23,713 nt of DNA from Spirochaetales bacterium UBA4629 (GCA_002406055.1 DHMZ01000016.1:17046-40758); one strand, 5' to 3'. Positions 7,797-15,598 are shown, counted from the stretch's first letter. Notes: generated by a model not told the origin, from the letters alone. A program made the numbers and translations.

Positions 7797-9101
7797 TTAA
7801 TGCTCCTTAGCGTACTGTGTAGCCCAGCCCTGAACAAATGCTGTCTTAACAAGTTCCCAAGTTTCTGCACTTGGAGCGTTGTCGTACTGGTTCATTGCTG
7901 ATACAAGACCTGCTCTCCAATCATCAACAGCTGGAGTATAGTTGAATGTCCATGTCATGACATAGTTGCCTTTCTGTGCATATTCGTTAGCCTGATCGAG
8001 GAATACGTTACCACTTGGAGCAGCCTTCTTATATGGAATAGCACCAAATGTCTGAGCAAGAGCCTTTGTTCCTGTTTCGCTTGTTACCATCCAAACCATG
8101 AAGTCCATAGTTGCCTGGATGTCTTCTGCCTTAGCGTTCTTGTTGATAGCCCAGCAGTTTTCTGTTCCACAGTTAAGACCTGCTTTCTCTTCGCCTTCAA
8201 CTCCACAATAGAATGGAATCATAGCGAGGTTTTCAGGATCTAAGCCATATGTCTTTGTAAGAGCATCAAATTCCCAGTTACCGTTCTGATAGAAGACAGC
8301 CTGCTTCTTACCAAACTCAGCTTCTGCATCGTATCCGCCTGTTGCGAGAGATGCTGGAGAATATGCGCTGTTGTTAATGTAGAGATCCCAAAGATTCTTG
8401 AAGTTATCAAGATACTTACCTGTGATTGTTGCAGGCTGAGGACCAGCTGTCCAACCGTCATCTCTTGCTTCATAGAAGAGAGCTGCGTTAGCAAGGTGTC
8501 CTGTGAATCTCCAGCTTGATGAACCATCCATACCACTAGATGTGAAGGCATCAAAACCAAGTTCTTTACTTCTAGCATGAATATCTTCAACAACCTTCTT
8601 TAAAGAAGCGAAGTCTGTGATATCACTTAGAGAATATCCTGCCTTAGCAAGGAGTTCCTTGTTTACGATGATACCAAATGCTTCATAGCAGTAACCGATA
8701 GAGCAAAGCTTTCCGTTTGCATCATAAAGATTGTAAGCATCTGTATTGAGTTCGTTAGCAATAGCTGTGCCTGTTAAATCTAAGCAGTAGTCACCCCAAG
8801 ATGAAACAGCGCCCTGATTTCCAACAACAAAGAGTGTAGGTGGTTCAGACTTGTCCATTTCAGCTGTAAGAGTTTCATTGTATGTTCCACTAGCTGCTGT
8901 AACAACTTTTACTGGAACACCTGTTTCAGCTGTATAAGCCTGAGCAAGGCTCTGAAGAGCTGCATCTGACTCTGGTTTGAAGTTAAGCCAATAGACACTA
9001 CCTGTCTTTTTTGTTGCCTGTCCCTGTTCTGCTGCACCCTGTGCAAAAATGCTTGTTAAGCAAAGTGCAAGAACGAGGAGGATAGCTGTAAATTTCTTCA
9101 T
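7797..9101 (-). CDS. sugar ABC transporter substrate-binding protein (MalE/family 1)
   Basis: Periplasmic receptor of the importer, 434 residues. Residues 1-21 are a Sec signal (basic MKK, hydrophobic AILLVLALCLTSI, cleavage likely after FA before QGAAEQ). The only cysteine there (C14) is preceded by ALA-L, not a lipobox, so I call it a soluble periplasmic protein, implying an outer membrane. The mature part has the family-1 layout: YWLNFKPESDAALQSLAQAY near the N-terminus, NGNWEFDAL in the middle, NCWAINKNAKAEDIQATMDF near the second lobe. GGAGG sits 9 bases before ATG 9101. It is first in the operon with permeases and malQ, so a malto-oligosaccharide ligand is inferred, not shown. Confidence 0.93.
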   Translation of the reverse strand: MKKFTAILLVLALCLTSIFAQGAAEQGQATKKTGSVYWLNFKPESDAALQSLAQAYTAETGVPVKVVTAASGTYNETLTAEMDKSEPPTLFVVGNQGAVSSWGDYCLDLTGTAIANELNTDAYNLYDANGKLCSIGYCYEAFGIIVNKELLAKAGYSLSDITDFASLKKVVEDIHARSKELGFDAFTSSGMDGSSSWRFTGHLANAALFYEARDDGWTAGPQPATITGKYLDNFKNLWDLYINNSAYSPASLATGGYDAEAEFGKKQAVFYQNGNWEFDALTKTYGLDPENLAMIPFYCGVEGEEKAGLNCGTENCWAINKNAKAEDIQATMDFMVWMVTSETGTKALAQTFGAIPYKKAAPSGNVFLDQANEYAQKGNYVMTWTFNYTPAVDDWRAGLVSAMNQYDNAPSAETWELVKTAFVQGWATQYAKEH

Positions 9102-9118
9102 ATAGAATTACCTCCAAA

Positions 9119-9137
9119 ATTCTCCAAAAATGAGAAT
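9119..9137 (-). promoter_or_regulatory. inverted repeat in the leader of the binding-protein gene
   Basis: ATTCTC and GAGAAT flank 7 bases, just upstream of the Shine-Dalgarno. It could form a small leader hairpin; weak evidence on its own. Confidence 0.25.
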
Positions 9138-9157
9138 TGTATTCTTTTACTTCTTCT

Positions 9158-9185
9158 ATATTACACCGGTTTAGTAAGTTTGCAA
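9158..9185 (-). promoter_or_regulatory. promoter of the alpha-glucan operon with an operator-like palindrome in the spacer
   Basis: Minus strand: TTGCAA (9185-9180), 16-base spacer, TAATAT (9163-9158). Lying across the spacer and overlapping the edge of the -10 box is TAAACCGGTGTA (9173-9162), a near-palindrome centred on CG as in LacI-family operators. Binding there would block RNA polymerase. The regulator gene is not in the window. Confidence 0.6.
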
Positions 9186-9205
9186 GATTTTTTTTGATTA
9201 AAAAT

Positions 9206-9221
9206 GGTAAATCGGTAAACT
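9206..9221. repeat. tandem 8-bp repeat GGTAAATC / GGTAAACT upstream of the operon promoter
   Basis: Two direct copies sharing GGTAAA lie about 21 bases upstream of the -35 box (distal side). Each resembles half of the CCGGT-type palindrome in the promoter, so they may be extra regulator sites or activator half-sites. Short and AT-rich, so chance is possible. Confidence 0.3.
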
Positions 9222-9378
9222 TATGTTTCTACTGATTTATACAGTAATTTGTACTATAAAAATTTATATTTACATTAAAATTATATATTTTGTTGATAAT
9301 TAGCTATAATTATAGAAAAAACATATTTTAAGCGAACTAGATAAACAAAAATCTCAAATAATTTTTCTTTTTTTGAGA

Positions 9379-9395
9379 ATTAAGAAATTCTTAAT
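9379..9395. promoter_or_regulatory. perfect 8+1+8 palindrome upstream of aconitase X genes, likely operator
   Basis: ATTAAGAA-A-TTCTTAAT. It abuts a weak promoter candidate on the plus strand (TTAATG at 9391-9396, 17 bases, GATAAT at 9414-9419), overlapping its -35 hexamer by 5 bases. This fits a repressor site for the acnX pair. The palindrome is seen; the role is inferred. Confidence 0.5.
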
Positions 9396-9469
9396 GCAAA
9401 TTAGCGAAAATAAGATAATAATAAATCTAGAGATAATCGATAAAGCTTTATTTATTAAAAGAGGATAAA

Positions 9470-10738
9470 ATGCAATTAACTGAACGACAAAAAAACATTT
9501 CAGAGGGAAAAGAAGGCGAGGTTAAGGCGAAAATTATGAAGACTCTCATAATGTATGGAGAGACCTTTGGTGCTGAGAAAATGGTTGATATTACTAGTAA
9601 ATATGGACATCTTGTTACTTCTTTTGGCTTATCTGTAATGAAACCTGTTTATGAGTTGATGGATACACTTATTGAAGGAGGAGCAGTCTCTAGCCAGCCA
9701 TTTACGGTAGACCCAATGCCACTAGAAAAATGTGTGCCGTCCAATTTTATTCAGAATATATTTTTTAAGGTAATGTATTCAAAACAAAAAGAGTATGATG
9801 AGCAACTCAAGAAGCTTGGCATCCTTAACAGTAATGCTTATACATGTACTTGCTATATGAAGGAAGTTGGCAATATTCCAAATGAAGGAGAAATTCTTTC
9901 TTGGGCAGAGAGCTCAGCTGTTGTTTACGCAAACAGCGTTCTTGGGGCAAGATGCAATCGTAATAGTGGTATTTTAGACTTATTTGGTTCAATAGTTGGT
10001 TGTGTTCCTTATTTTGGCCTTTTAACAGATGAGGGTAGAAAGGCAGATTGGCTAATAGAAATAAAGACAACTAAAAAGCCAGAAGCACAGCTTTTGGGTT
10101 CTGCAATTGGTATGCGCGTAATGGAAAATGTACCTTATGTTGTTGGATTAGATAAGTATTTTTCTTCCTTAGATGATGAAGTAAAGGCATATTTAAAGGA
10201 CTTTGGTGCTGCAACTGCAAGTAACGGTGCTGTTGGACTCTATCACATTGAGTCTTTAACCCCGGAAGCTGTGAAGAATGGTCGTTCGCTATTAAAAGAA
10301 GGATATAAAACATATGTAATAGATGATGAGGAGCTAGAGAGGGTGGAAAGATCTTATCCAATTATTTGGAAAGATAAAAATGCTATGTCAAAATTAGCAT
10401 TTATTGGATGTCCTCACTTATCTAAAGAGCAACTATCATCATGGTCAAAAAGAATCGATGAGAGCTTAAAGAAAAATGGAAAGACTAAGCTCGATATTCC
10501 AACTGTGATGACAGCAGCTCCAGCTGTAATGGAAAACTTCAAAAAGACAGATGAAGGAAAAAGATTACAGGAGCAAGGCGTAATCCTTAGTCATATATGC
10601 CCGCTAATGTATATGAATAATCCTAAGTGTGGCTCTATGCCTGTTATTACCTGTTCTAATAAGCTCAGAACATATACCTCAGCTCGTTTCTATAAAGAAG
10701 ATGAATTACTTAGCGTTATTACAGGAGGCACAAAATGA
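9470..10738 (+). CDS. aconitase X, large (catalytic) subunit
   Basis: Member of the aconitase superfamily branch AcnX (DUF521), hydro-lyases whose known reactions are cis-3-hydroxy-L-proline dehydration in bacteria and mevalonate 5-phosphate dehydration in archaea. 422 residues, the usual length of the separate large subunit. Motifs: GHLVTSFG at 46-53 (family HV-x-G-x-S region), TCTCYM at 125-130, WAESSAVVYANSVLGARCNR at 145-164, GCPHLSKEQL at 313-322 and ICPLMYMNNPKC at 376-387. Cys 126, 128, 314, 377 and 387 are candidates for the FeS ligands. Shine-Dalgarno GAGG lies 5 bases before ATG 9470. It overlaps the small-subunit start by 4 bases. Substrate not predictable from this window: no proline, mevalonate or sugar-acid genes adjoin. 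Confidence 0.9.
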   Translation: MQLTERQKNISEGKEGEVKAKIMKTLIMYGETFGAEKMVDITSKYGHLVTSFGLSVMKPVYELMDTLIEGGAVSSQPFTVDPMPLEKCVPSNFIQNIFFKVMYSKQKEYDEQLKKLGILNSNAYTCTCYMKEVGNIPNEGEILSWAESSAVVYANSVLGARCNRNSGILDLFGSIVGCVPYFGLLTDEGRKADWLIEIKTTKKPEAQLLGSAIGMRVMENVPYVVGLDKYFSSLDDEVKAYLKDFGAATASNGAVGLYHIESLTPEAVKNGRSLLKEGYKTYVIDDEELERVERSYPIIWKDKNAMSKLAFIGCPHLSKEQLSSWSKRIDESLKKNGKTKLDIPTVMTAAPAVMENFKKTDEGKRLQEQGVILSHICPLMYMNNPKCGSMPVITCSNKLRTYTSARFYKEDELLSVITGGTK

Positions 10739-11181
10739 AAAAAGAATTTAAAGGAAGAGTTGTCGTAAAAGGCGAGACAAAGGCGATTGCCCTTGTTTCT
10801 AAGAATGGATTTAATACGCTTGCCTCCTATCAACACTCATTGATGTTTGGTGATAAAAAAGGAAAATGCTCTGATCAGAATAATCCAGATTTATACAATA
10901 AGCCAATGGCTGGAACAGCTTTGTGTATGCCTCAGACAATAGGTTCAACTACTGGAGGACTTGTTCTTTTTTGCGCAACAAGCATGGGACGACAGCCTAA
11001 GTGCTTATTGTTTTCTAAGCCTATTGATTCCTTAGCTGCAGCCGGCGCAATTCTCTCTGATGTTTGGACCGATGAAAGTATGCCAACAGTAGATATGCTT
11101 GGTGAAGAATTCTTAGATTTTGTTCAAACAGGTGACTCGATAACAGTCAAAGAAGACGGAACTGTTATAGTTGAAAGATAG
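10735..11181 (+). CDS. aconitase X, small (swivel) subunit
   Basis: DUF126 swivelling domain that closes over the active site of the large subunit. 148 residues starting FKGRVVVKGE, the family opening, with GSTTGGLVL at 70-78 whose serine (S71) matches the catalytic Ser position of AcnX small domains. The start ATG lies inside the end of the large-subunit gene (ATGA overlap at 10735-10738) behind GGAGG, so the two are coupled and presumably made 1:1. There is an insertion around residues 40-57 (DKKGKCSDQNNPDLYNK), including a cysteine, where family members also carry a variable substrate loop. Confidence 0.9.
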   Translation: MKKEFKGRVVVKGETKAIALVSKNGFNTLASYQHSLMFGDKKGKCSDQNNPDLYNKPMAGTALCMPQTIGSTTGGLVLFCATSMGRQPKCLLFSKPIDSLAAAGAILSDVWTDESMPTVDMLGEEFLDFVQTGDSITVKEDGTVIVER

Positions 11182-11210
11182 TTTCTTTCTTGCAATATTA
11201 CTCAAAAGAA

Positions 11211-11232
11211 AAGGCCCCATTCGCGGGGCCTT
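11211..11232 (+). terminator. bidirectional terminator between aconitase X genes and the convergent flavoenzyme
   Basis: Perfect 8-bp stem AAGGCCCC / GGGGCCTT with a 6-base loop, 29 bases after the small-subunit stop and 5 bases beyond the stop of the minus-strand gene. Minus-strand readout gives TTTTCTTTT after the stem, a good U-tract; plus-strand readout gives TTCTACTTT, a weaker one. Confidence 0.85.
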
Positions 11233-11237
11233 CTACT

Positions 11238-13289
11238 TTAGATTTTCATACCTACTTCATATGCTCGCCAAATAACTGAACGTAGATTACCAACTTTTAA
11301 GCAATCTCCTACAAGATGTACCTTTCCATCAGTTGTTAAAGGAGAAGGTATGTAACCAGCAGATGAAATAACACTATCAACAGGGATTTCGATTACAGAG
11401 CCATCCTTTCTTGTACAAATGATAGATTTATCTTTTACCTCAGTAAGTCTCGTTTCTAGATAGACTGGAATATTATGTAGTTCAAACCATTCTCTTAAAT
11501 ATGAAGAGTTAGCTAAACATACTCCTTTTTGCTTTATAAGATCATCAAGCATCTCAATAATAATCGGATGTTTTCCTTGTAAAGCAAGCTCATAAGCGAT
11601 TTCACTTCCTGTTAAGCCACCACCTATTATTGCAACTTTAGAACCAACTTCTTTACCATTTAAGAATGTGCAAGCCTCTATTGTTTTTTCAAAGCCAGGA
11701 ACATTCTTTAAGAATCTTGGCTTAGCACCAGTTGCAATTACGTATTCATCAGCCTTGATTGAAGAAAGATCCTTGATTTCACTATTAAGGTGAACTTCAA
11801 TCTCTTCTTTTTCAACCTCACGTCTATACCAAGCAAGCAAGTCTCTAAGTTTCCCTTTGTACGATTCACTTGAAGCAGGAACAAATGTGCCACCAAGGTA
11901 ATCATTCTTTTCATATATTATTGGGTTATGACCACGCTTTTTTAGAACAATAGCAGTTTCCATTCCTCCAATACCACCGCCGATAATTGCTACAGTTTTA
12001 GGTTTTTTAGTTCTAACAATCTTGTGTTTATTCCATTGCATTGTTTCTGCATTAACTGCACATCGAGCAAGATGGAGTGAATCACTTAAGTCTTGGTCAT
12101 TAGGAACACCTTTATAGTGACACATATTAAAGCATCCATTGTGGCAAAGAATACAAGGTTTAATATCTTCAGCTCTATCGTTCATAAGCTTCGTTATCCA
12201 CTCTTGGTCAGCTAAGAACTGTCGAGCAAATCCTGCGCCATCAATCTTTCCTTCTTTTATAGCTTCTGATGCAACAAATGGATCTAGTCGTCCTGCTGCT
12301 ACAACTGGGATAGAAACAAAGTTCTTTATATGTTCAACATCACTAAGGTTGCAGTTTTCTGGCATATAGATTGGAGGATGTGCCCAATACCAAGCATCAT
12401 ATGTGCCGTTATCACAATTAAGCATATCATATCCAGCATCTTCTAAATACTTGGCTGCTCTTTCACTTTCTGTCATATCTCTTCCGACTTCGGTATAATT
12501 TTCCCCAGGAAGAGCTCCTTGTCTAAATCCTTTTGTTTTAGAAATTACACTGTAGCGCAGAGAAACAGGGAAATCACTACCACAACTTTTTTTGATAGCT
12601 TTAACAATATCTGTTGCAAAACGATATCTGTTTTCGAAGCTCCCACCATATTCGTCTGTTCGTTTATTAACATATTTTAGAGTAAATTGGTCTAAGAGGT
12701 ATCCTTCATGGACTGCATGTACTTCAACACCATCAACTCCGGCTTCTTTAAGTAGCTTTGCACTTTCTGCAAATGCAAAGACCATATGTTCAATTTCCTT
12801 CTTTGTCATTTCTCTGCTTGGAACTTTATCTGACCAACGATTAGGAGAAGGAGATGCACTAGCGGTAATTTTGTCTAAATTCATGAAAGGTTTAGAAAGT
12901 ACATTCAAAACAGGATTGGTATAGAGTTTTTCCATCATTTCGCTGATAGTAAATGATCTGCCAAATCCAGCTGTAAGTTGAACAAAGAGTTTAGCTCCTG
13001 TTTTATGAAATTCAGGCATCCATTCCTTGAGCTTCTTATACATTCCTTTATTTTTGTACAGCCATTGTCCAAACATAGGGTTGTAGACAGGTTGGCATCC
13101 TGGAAGTACTAAACCAACATTGTTTTTTGCAACACGCATAATAAATTCTGCGCCGTCTTTGTCAAAGTGGTTTTTCTCCATCCAACCAAAAAGGTCTGTT
13201 CCTCCCATACTTGTTAGAACGATTCTATTCTTTATTTCACATTTGCCTATATGCCATGGCGTAAAAAGGCTTTCGAGTTTCTGATCCAT
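11238..13289 (-). CDS. FMN/FeS/FAD ene-reductase, 2-enoate / 2,4-dienoyl-CoA reductase family
   Basis: Old-yellow-enzyme TIM barrel (about 1-365) fused to an FAD/NAD(P)H domain (about 430-683), linked by a 4Fe-4S site; electrons run NAD(P)H to FAD to FeS to FMN to a C=C bond. Seen: DGVEVHAVHEGYLLDQFTLK at about 186-205 and NKRTDEYGGSFENR at 208-221 (barrel), C379-x2-C382-x3-C386 then C410-AVNA (cluster), GGGIGGMETA at 437-446 and IIGGGLTGSE (two dinucleotide folds). 683 residues is the normal size of FadH, 2-enoate reductases and BaiCD/BaiH. The C386-to-C410 gap is longer than the 12 residues of E. coli FadH. ATG 13289 has GGAGG 4 bases upstream; TATACT (13320-13315) is a possible -10. The true substrate (enoate, dienoyl-CoA, steroid or bile acid) cannot be told. 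Confidence 0.9.
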   Translation of the reverse strand: MDQKLESLFTPWHIGKCEIKNRIVLTSMGGTDLFGWMEKNHFDKDGAEFIMRVAKNNVGLVLPGCQPVYNPMFGQWLYKNKGMYKKLKEWMPEFHKTGAKLFVQLTAGFGRSFTISEMMEKLYTNPVLNVLSKPFMNLDKITASASPSPNRWSDKVPSREMTKKEIEHMVFAFAESAKLLKEAGVDGVEVHAVHEGYLLDQFTLKYVNKRTDEYGGSFENRYRFATDIVKAIKKSCGSDFPVSLRYSVISKTKGFRQGALPGENYTEVGRDMTESERAAKYLEDAGYDMLNCDNGTYDAWYWAHPPIYMPENCNLSDVEHIKNFVSIPVVAAGRLDPFVASEAIKEGKIDGAGFARQFLADQEWITKLMNDRAEDIKPCILCHNGCFNMCHYKGVPNDQDLSDSLHLARCAVNAETMQWNKHKIVRTKKPKTVAIIGGGIGGMETAIVLKKRGHNPIIYEKNDYLGGTFVPASSESYKGKLRDLLAWYRREVEKEEIEVHLNSEIKDLSSIKADEYVIATGAKPRFLKNVPGFEKTIEACTFLNGKEVGSKVAIIGGGLTGSEIAYELALQGKHPIIIEMLDDLIKQKGVCLANSSYLREWFELHNIPVYLETRLTEVKDKSIICTRKDGSVIEIPVDSVISSAGYIPSPLTTDGKVHLVGDCLKVGNLRSVIWRAYEVGMKI

Positions 13290-13361
13290 ATTTCCTCCAC
13301 GTAGTCCAAATAAAAGTATACAACAAATGCAGTAAAGAAAAAAATAAAAAAATATCAGAAT

Positions 13362-13423
13362 AAAACCGTTAAAAAAAGTTTAAAGGTTTAACGAAAAACC
13401 GTTAAAAAATCTTTAAAGGTTTT
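13362..13423. repeat. two imperfect 29-bp direct repeats, each an internal dyad, before the ATPase gene
   Basis: Copies at 13362-13390 and 13395-13423 match at 26 of 29 positions (differences at 16, 17 and 29), with start-to-start spacing of 33 bp, about three helical turns. Within each, AAACCGTTAAA and TTTAAAGGTTT are inverted arms with one mismatch. The inner arms TTTAACG and CGTTAAA also form a dyad across the junction of the copies. The second copy reaches into the putative promoter of the ATPase gene. Most simply a double operator. Confidence 0.7.
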
Positions 13424-13440
13424 GCTTGTTTTAATATACT
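13412..13440 (+). promoter_or_regulatory. candidate promoter placing the transcription start at the ATPase start codon
   Basis: TTTAAA (13412-13417), a 17-base spacer, TATACT (13435-13440); TAATAT at 13432-13437 overlaps as an alternative -10. The expected start, about 7 bases on, is 13447, the A of the ATG. No Shine-Dalgarno is present. The -35 lies inside the second direct repeat. Confidence 0.45.
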
Positions 13441-13446
13441 AAGCAT

Positions 13447-14754
13447 ATGGAAAAGCTAAAAGAAACTTTGAAAGAAATAATTCTTCAAGGACAAAGATGT
13501 AATGTTAGTACTTTAATAAAAAGAGATTTATTGATTGAGAGAATTGAGAAAAAAGCCACTATAATTCTTGGAATAAGGAGGTGTGGTAAGACATCTTTAT
13601 TGCTTGAATATGTAAATTCGCTTATTTCTAGTGGCGTTGATAAAACTCAAATCTGCCATATAGATTTTTCTGATGATAGACTCATTTTAATAAACAATGA
13701 TGAGCCTAGAATTGTTGCTGATTCATACTATGAACTTTTTCCTGAAAACCATGGAAAAAAAGTTTACTTTATTTTTGATGAAATCCAATACTTAGCTAAT
13801 TGGGAATATCTTGTTAATAGATTACAGGTAACAGAAAATTGTGAAGTAAACATTACTGGTTCAAGTTCAAAAATCTTATTAAATGAAACTTCTTCTGTAT
13901 TAGGAGGAAGAAAGATCGGTTGGAACCTATATTGCTATTCATATAGAGAATTCTTACGGGCAAAAGGCGAGGAGCCAACAACACTTCTTCTAAAAGAAGT
14001 CAAAGATAAGCAAGTAGTATTGTTTAACGAGTACCTTAAAATTGGGGGATTTCCAGAGGCTCTTTTATTCTCTTTAGATGCTTCAAGAGTATTATTTTTT
14101 CAAAACATAACAAATGATATAGTCTTTAGAGATATTGTTTTGAGGCATAATATTTCAAAACCAGACGCCCTAAAAGCAATGGTTATTATCTTATTCTCGA
14201 TGATGAGTAGTCCCTTGAGTGAAACAAAATTATATCAAAGGTTAGTTGGGATGCATATTAAGATTTCAAAGCCAACAATGAGTGAATATTTAGAATATGC
14301 ACTAGAAAGCTGTACTTTTTACATGATGCCAATTAGAAGCTACAATGAAGCTGTTAAAGCAACAAATCCCAAAAAACTGTATGTAGCAGATCATGCACTT
14401 GCCACTGCAAGTGCTAGTTTTCTATCAGATAATATTGGAGCAAAGCTTGAAAACATTGTATTTCTTCATATAAGAAGAAAAACGGGTAAAGTATTCTACT
14501 ATAAAACAAAGTCTGGCTATGAAGTGGATTTTGCTTACGGTGATGACTTTGCTATCAAATTGGTTCAAGTTTCTGCAAAAATTGAAAATGAAGAAACGTT
14601 TTCTAGAGAAAAAAGAAGTCTCATTGAAGCAATGGATGAGCTTAGTTTAAGTGAGTCAACTATAGTAACTCTAGGAGAAGAAAATGAAGTAGAAATCGAA
14701 AATAAGATAATAAGGATAATACCAGCATGGAAGTATCTTTTATTAGATATGTAA
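13447..14754 (+). CDS. AAA_14/DUF4143-type ATPase of unknown function
   Basis: Predicted ATPase of 435 residues. Walker A GIRRCGKT at 42-49, Walker B VYFIFDEIQ at 106-114, sensor-like ITGSSSKIL at 136-144 followed by SSVLGGR; the middle is a winged-helix-like region. The C-terminal part (about 350-400) has YYKTKSGYEVDF then KLVQVSAKIENEET..REKRSL, the DUF4143 PD-(D/E)XK-like fold. Such proteins are widespread, numerous in anaerobes and mostly of unknown role; some are suggested in defence or selfish-element contexts. It ends one base from the end of the convergent NotI-like gene. No Shine-Dalgarno precedes ATG 13447. Cytoplasmic; no signal or membrane segment. Confidence 0.88.
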   Translation: MEKLKETLKEIILQGQRCNVSTLIKRDLLIERIEKKATIILGIRRCGKTSLLLEYVNSLISSGVDKTQICHIDFSDDRLILINNDEPRIVADSYYELFPENHGKKVYFIFDEIQYLANWEYLVNRLQVTENCEVNITGSSSKILLNETSSVLGGRKIGWNLYCYSYREFLRAKGEEPTTLLLKEVKDKQVVLFNEYLKIGGFPEALLFSLDASRVLFFQNITNDIVFRDIVLRHNISKPDALKAMVIILFSMMSSPLSETKLYQRLVGMHIKISKPTMSEYLEYALESCTFYMMPIRSYNEAVKATNPKKLYVADHALATASASFLSDNIGAKLENIVFLHIRRKTGKVFYYKTKSGYEVDFAYGDDFAIKLVQVSAKIENEETFSREKRSLIEAMDELSLSESTIVTLGEENEVEIENKIIRIIPAWKYLLLDM

Positions 14755-14755
14755 A

Positions 14756-15598
14756 TTATAAAAGGAAAGAAGTATTAGCTTTATTAACTCTCGATTCAAG
14801 TATTTTTTTTATTGACGATAAATCAGATTTTTTATTATTTGAAGGTAGAATACATCTTTCGATTGTTGCTGAATTAGTTCGTTTTTTTGCAAAAAGCGTC
14901 AGTTTAAGAGAATTGTTTTCATTTACGAGATCATATATATGCAAATGTATGAATCCATTCTTGTCATCAATATTAATATCGGTCAGATTAAAATTTTCCA
15001 ACATATAATTAAATAAGGATTTTTGGATTACAAGGACTAAGTGCTTATTCAGTTTTTCAAAAATACGACATTTATGGAGCATTTGAACAAGTATAGTCTT
15101 TACTGTCATTTTCCAGTTAAGCCCATATGTTTTTCCAACTAAAGGTGATGTTTTTTTTATTAAACCATGCTCAATAAGTAATTTTTGTCTTTCATCCCAC
15201 ACTGAGCCTGTTGTATCAACAGATTGAACTTCTACTCCTACAAAATTTTCAATTGTTTTTTTATTTGTTAAGGATAGGATAAAGTCAATCTGTCCTTCAG
15301 GAAGTAAAACTTCTGGAATAACAAAAATTTTATCATCAATTTGAGTTTTGCTAAGCAAAGGAACACAATCCTTAAAAATAGTATTATCCTCCAAAAAACG
15401 ATTTGGACATATTACTACATCTTTCGATCTGTATTTTACAGAGCAGACACCAATTTTTTCTTGAGGATACGATTTTCTCATTTTTGAGCATTCTTTTTTT
15501 GTATAAGGACATGATTGATTTTCAACAGATTTCTTGTCCTGTTGAGATAAAAAAGAAACGTTAATGCCAAATAGTTCGCTAACACCATTCATTTTCAT
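14756..15598 (-). CDS. type II restriction endonuclease, NotI family
   Basis: 280 residues. C30, C37, C52 and C64 (in SCPYTKKECSK, VCSVK and ICPNRF) match the four-cysteine iron-binding motif peculiar to NotI relatives. D105 (GQIDF) followed by E123-V-Q125 (FVGVEVQSVDTTG) fits the PD-(D/E)XK variant with E-x-Q of NotI (D160, E182, Q184). The start ATG 15598 overlaps the methyltransferase stop (ATGA) and has GAGGGTGAT 5 bases upstream, inside the methyltransferase end: a near-perfect Shine-Dalgarno. It is smaller than NotI (383 aa), as many family members are. Target unknown; family precedents NotI and EagI cut GC-rich palindromes. The C-terminal 100 residues have no motif I recognise. Confidence 0.85.
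   Translation of the reverse strand: MKMNGVSELFGINVSFLSQQDKKSVENQSCPYTKKECSKMRKSYPQEKIGVCSVKYRSKDVVICPNRFLEDNTIFKDCVPLLSKTQIDDKIFVIPEVLLPEGQIDFILSLTNKKTIENFVGVEVQSVDTTGSVWDERQKLLIEHGLIKKTSPLVGKTYGLNWKMTVKTILVQMLHKCRIFEKLNKHLVLVIQKSLFNYMLENFNLTDINIDDKNGFIHLHIYDLVNENNSLKLTLFAKKRTNSATIERCILPSNNKKSDLSSIKKILESRVNKANTSFLL

Larger units (their letters stand above)
9102..9469. other. 368-base divergent intergenic region between the sugar operon and aconitase X genes
   Basis: It holds the leader and promoter of the sugar operon (9102-9221), a very AT-rich middle with a perfect 12-bp palindrome CTATAATTATAG (9304-9315), and the aconitase X promoter region with a 17-bp palindrome (9379-9395). I see no open reading frame or RNA gene in it. 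Confidence 0.6.

Noticed and set aside
9304..9315. Perfect 12-bp palindrome CTATAATTATAG
   Set aside because: Entirely AT-rich apart from its ends in a very AT-rich spacer; no promoter beside it. Mentioned in the intergenic entry only.
13362..13423. CRISPR-like array from the direct repeats
   Set aside because: Only two copies with a 4-base gap, no spacers and no cas genes; fits operators, not CRISPR.
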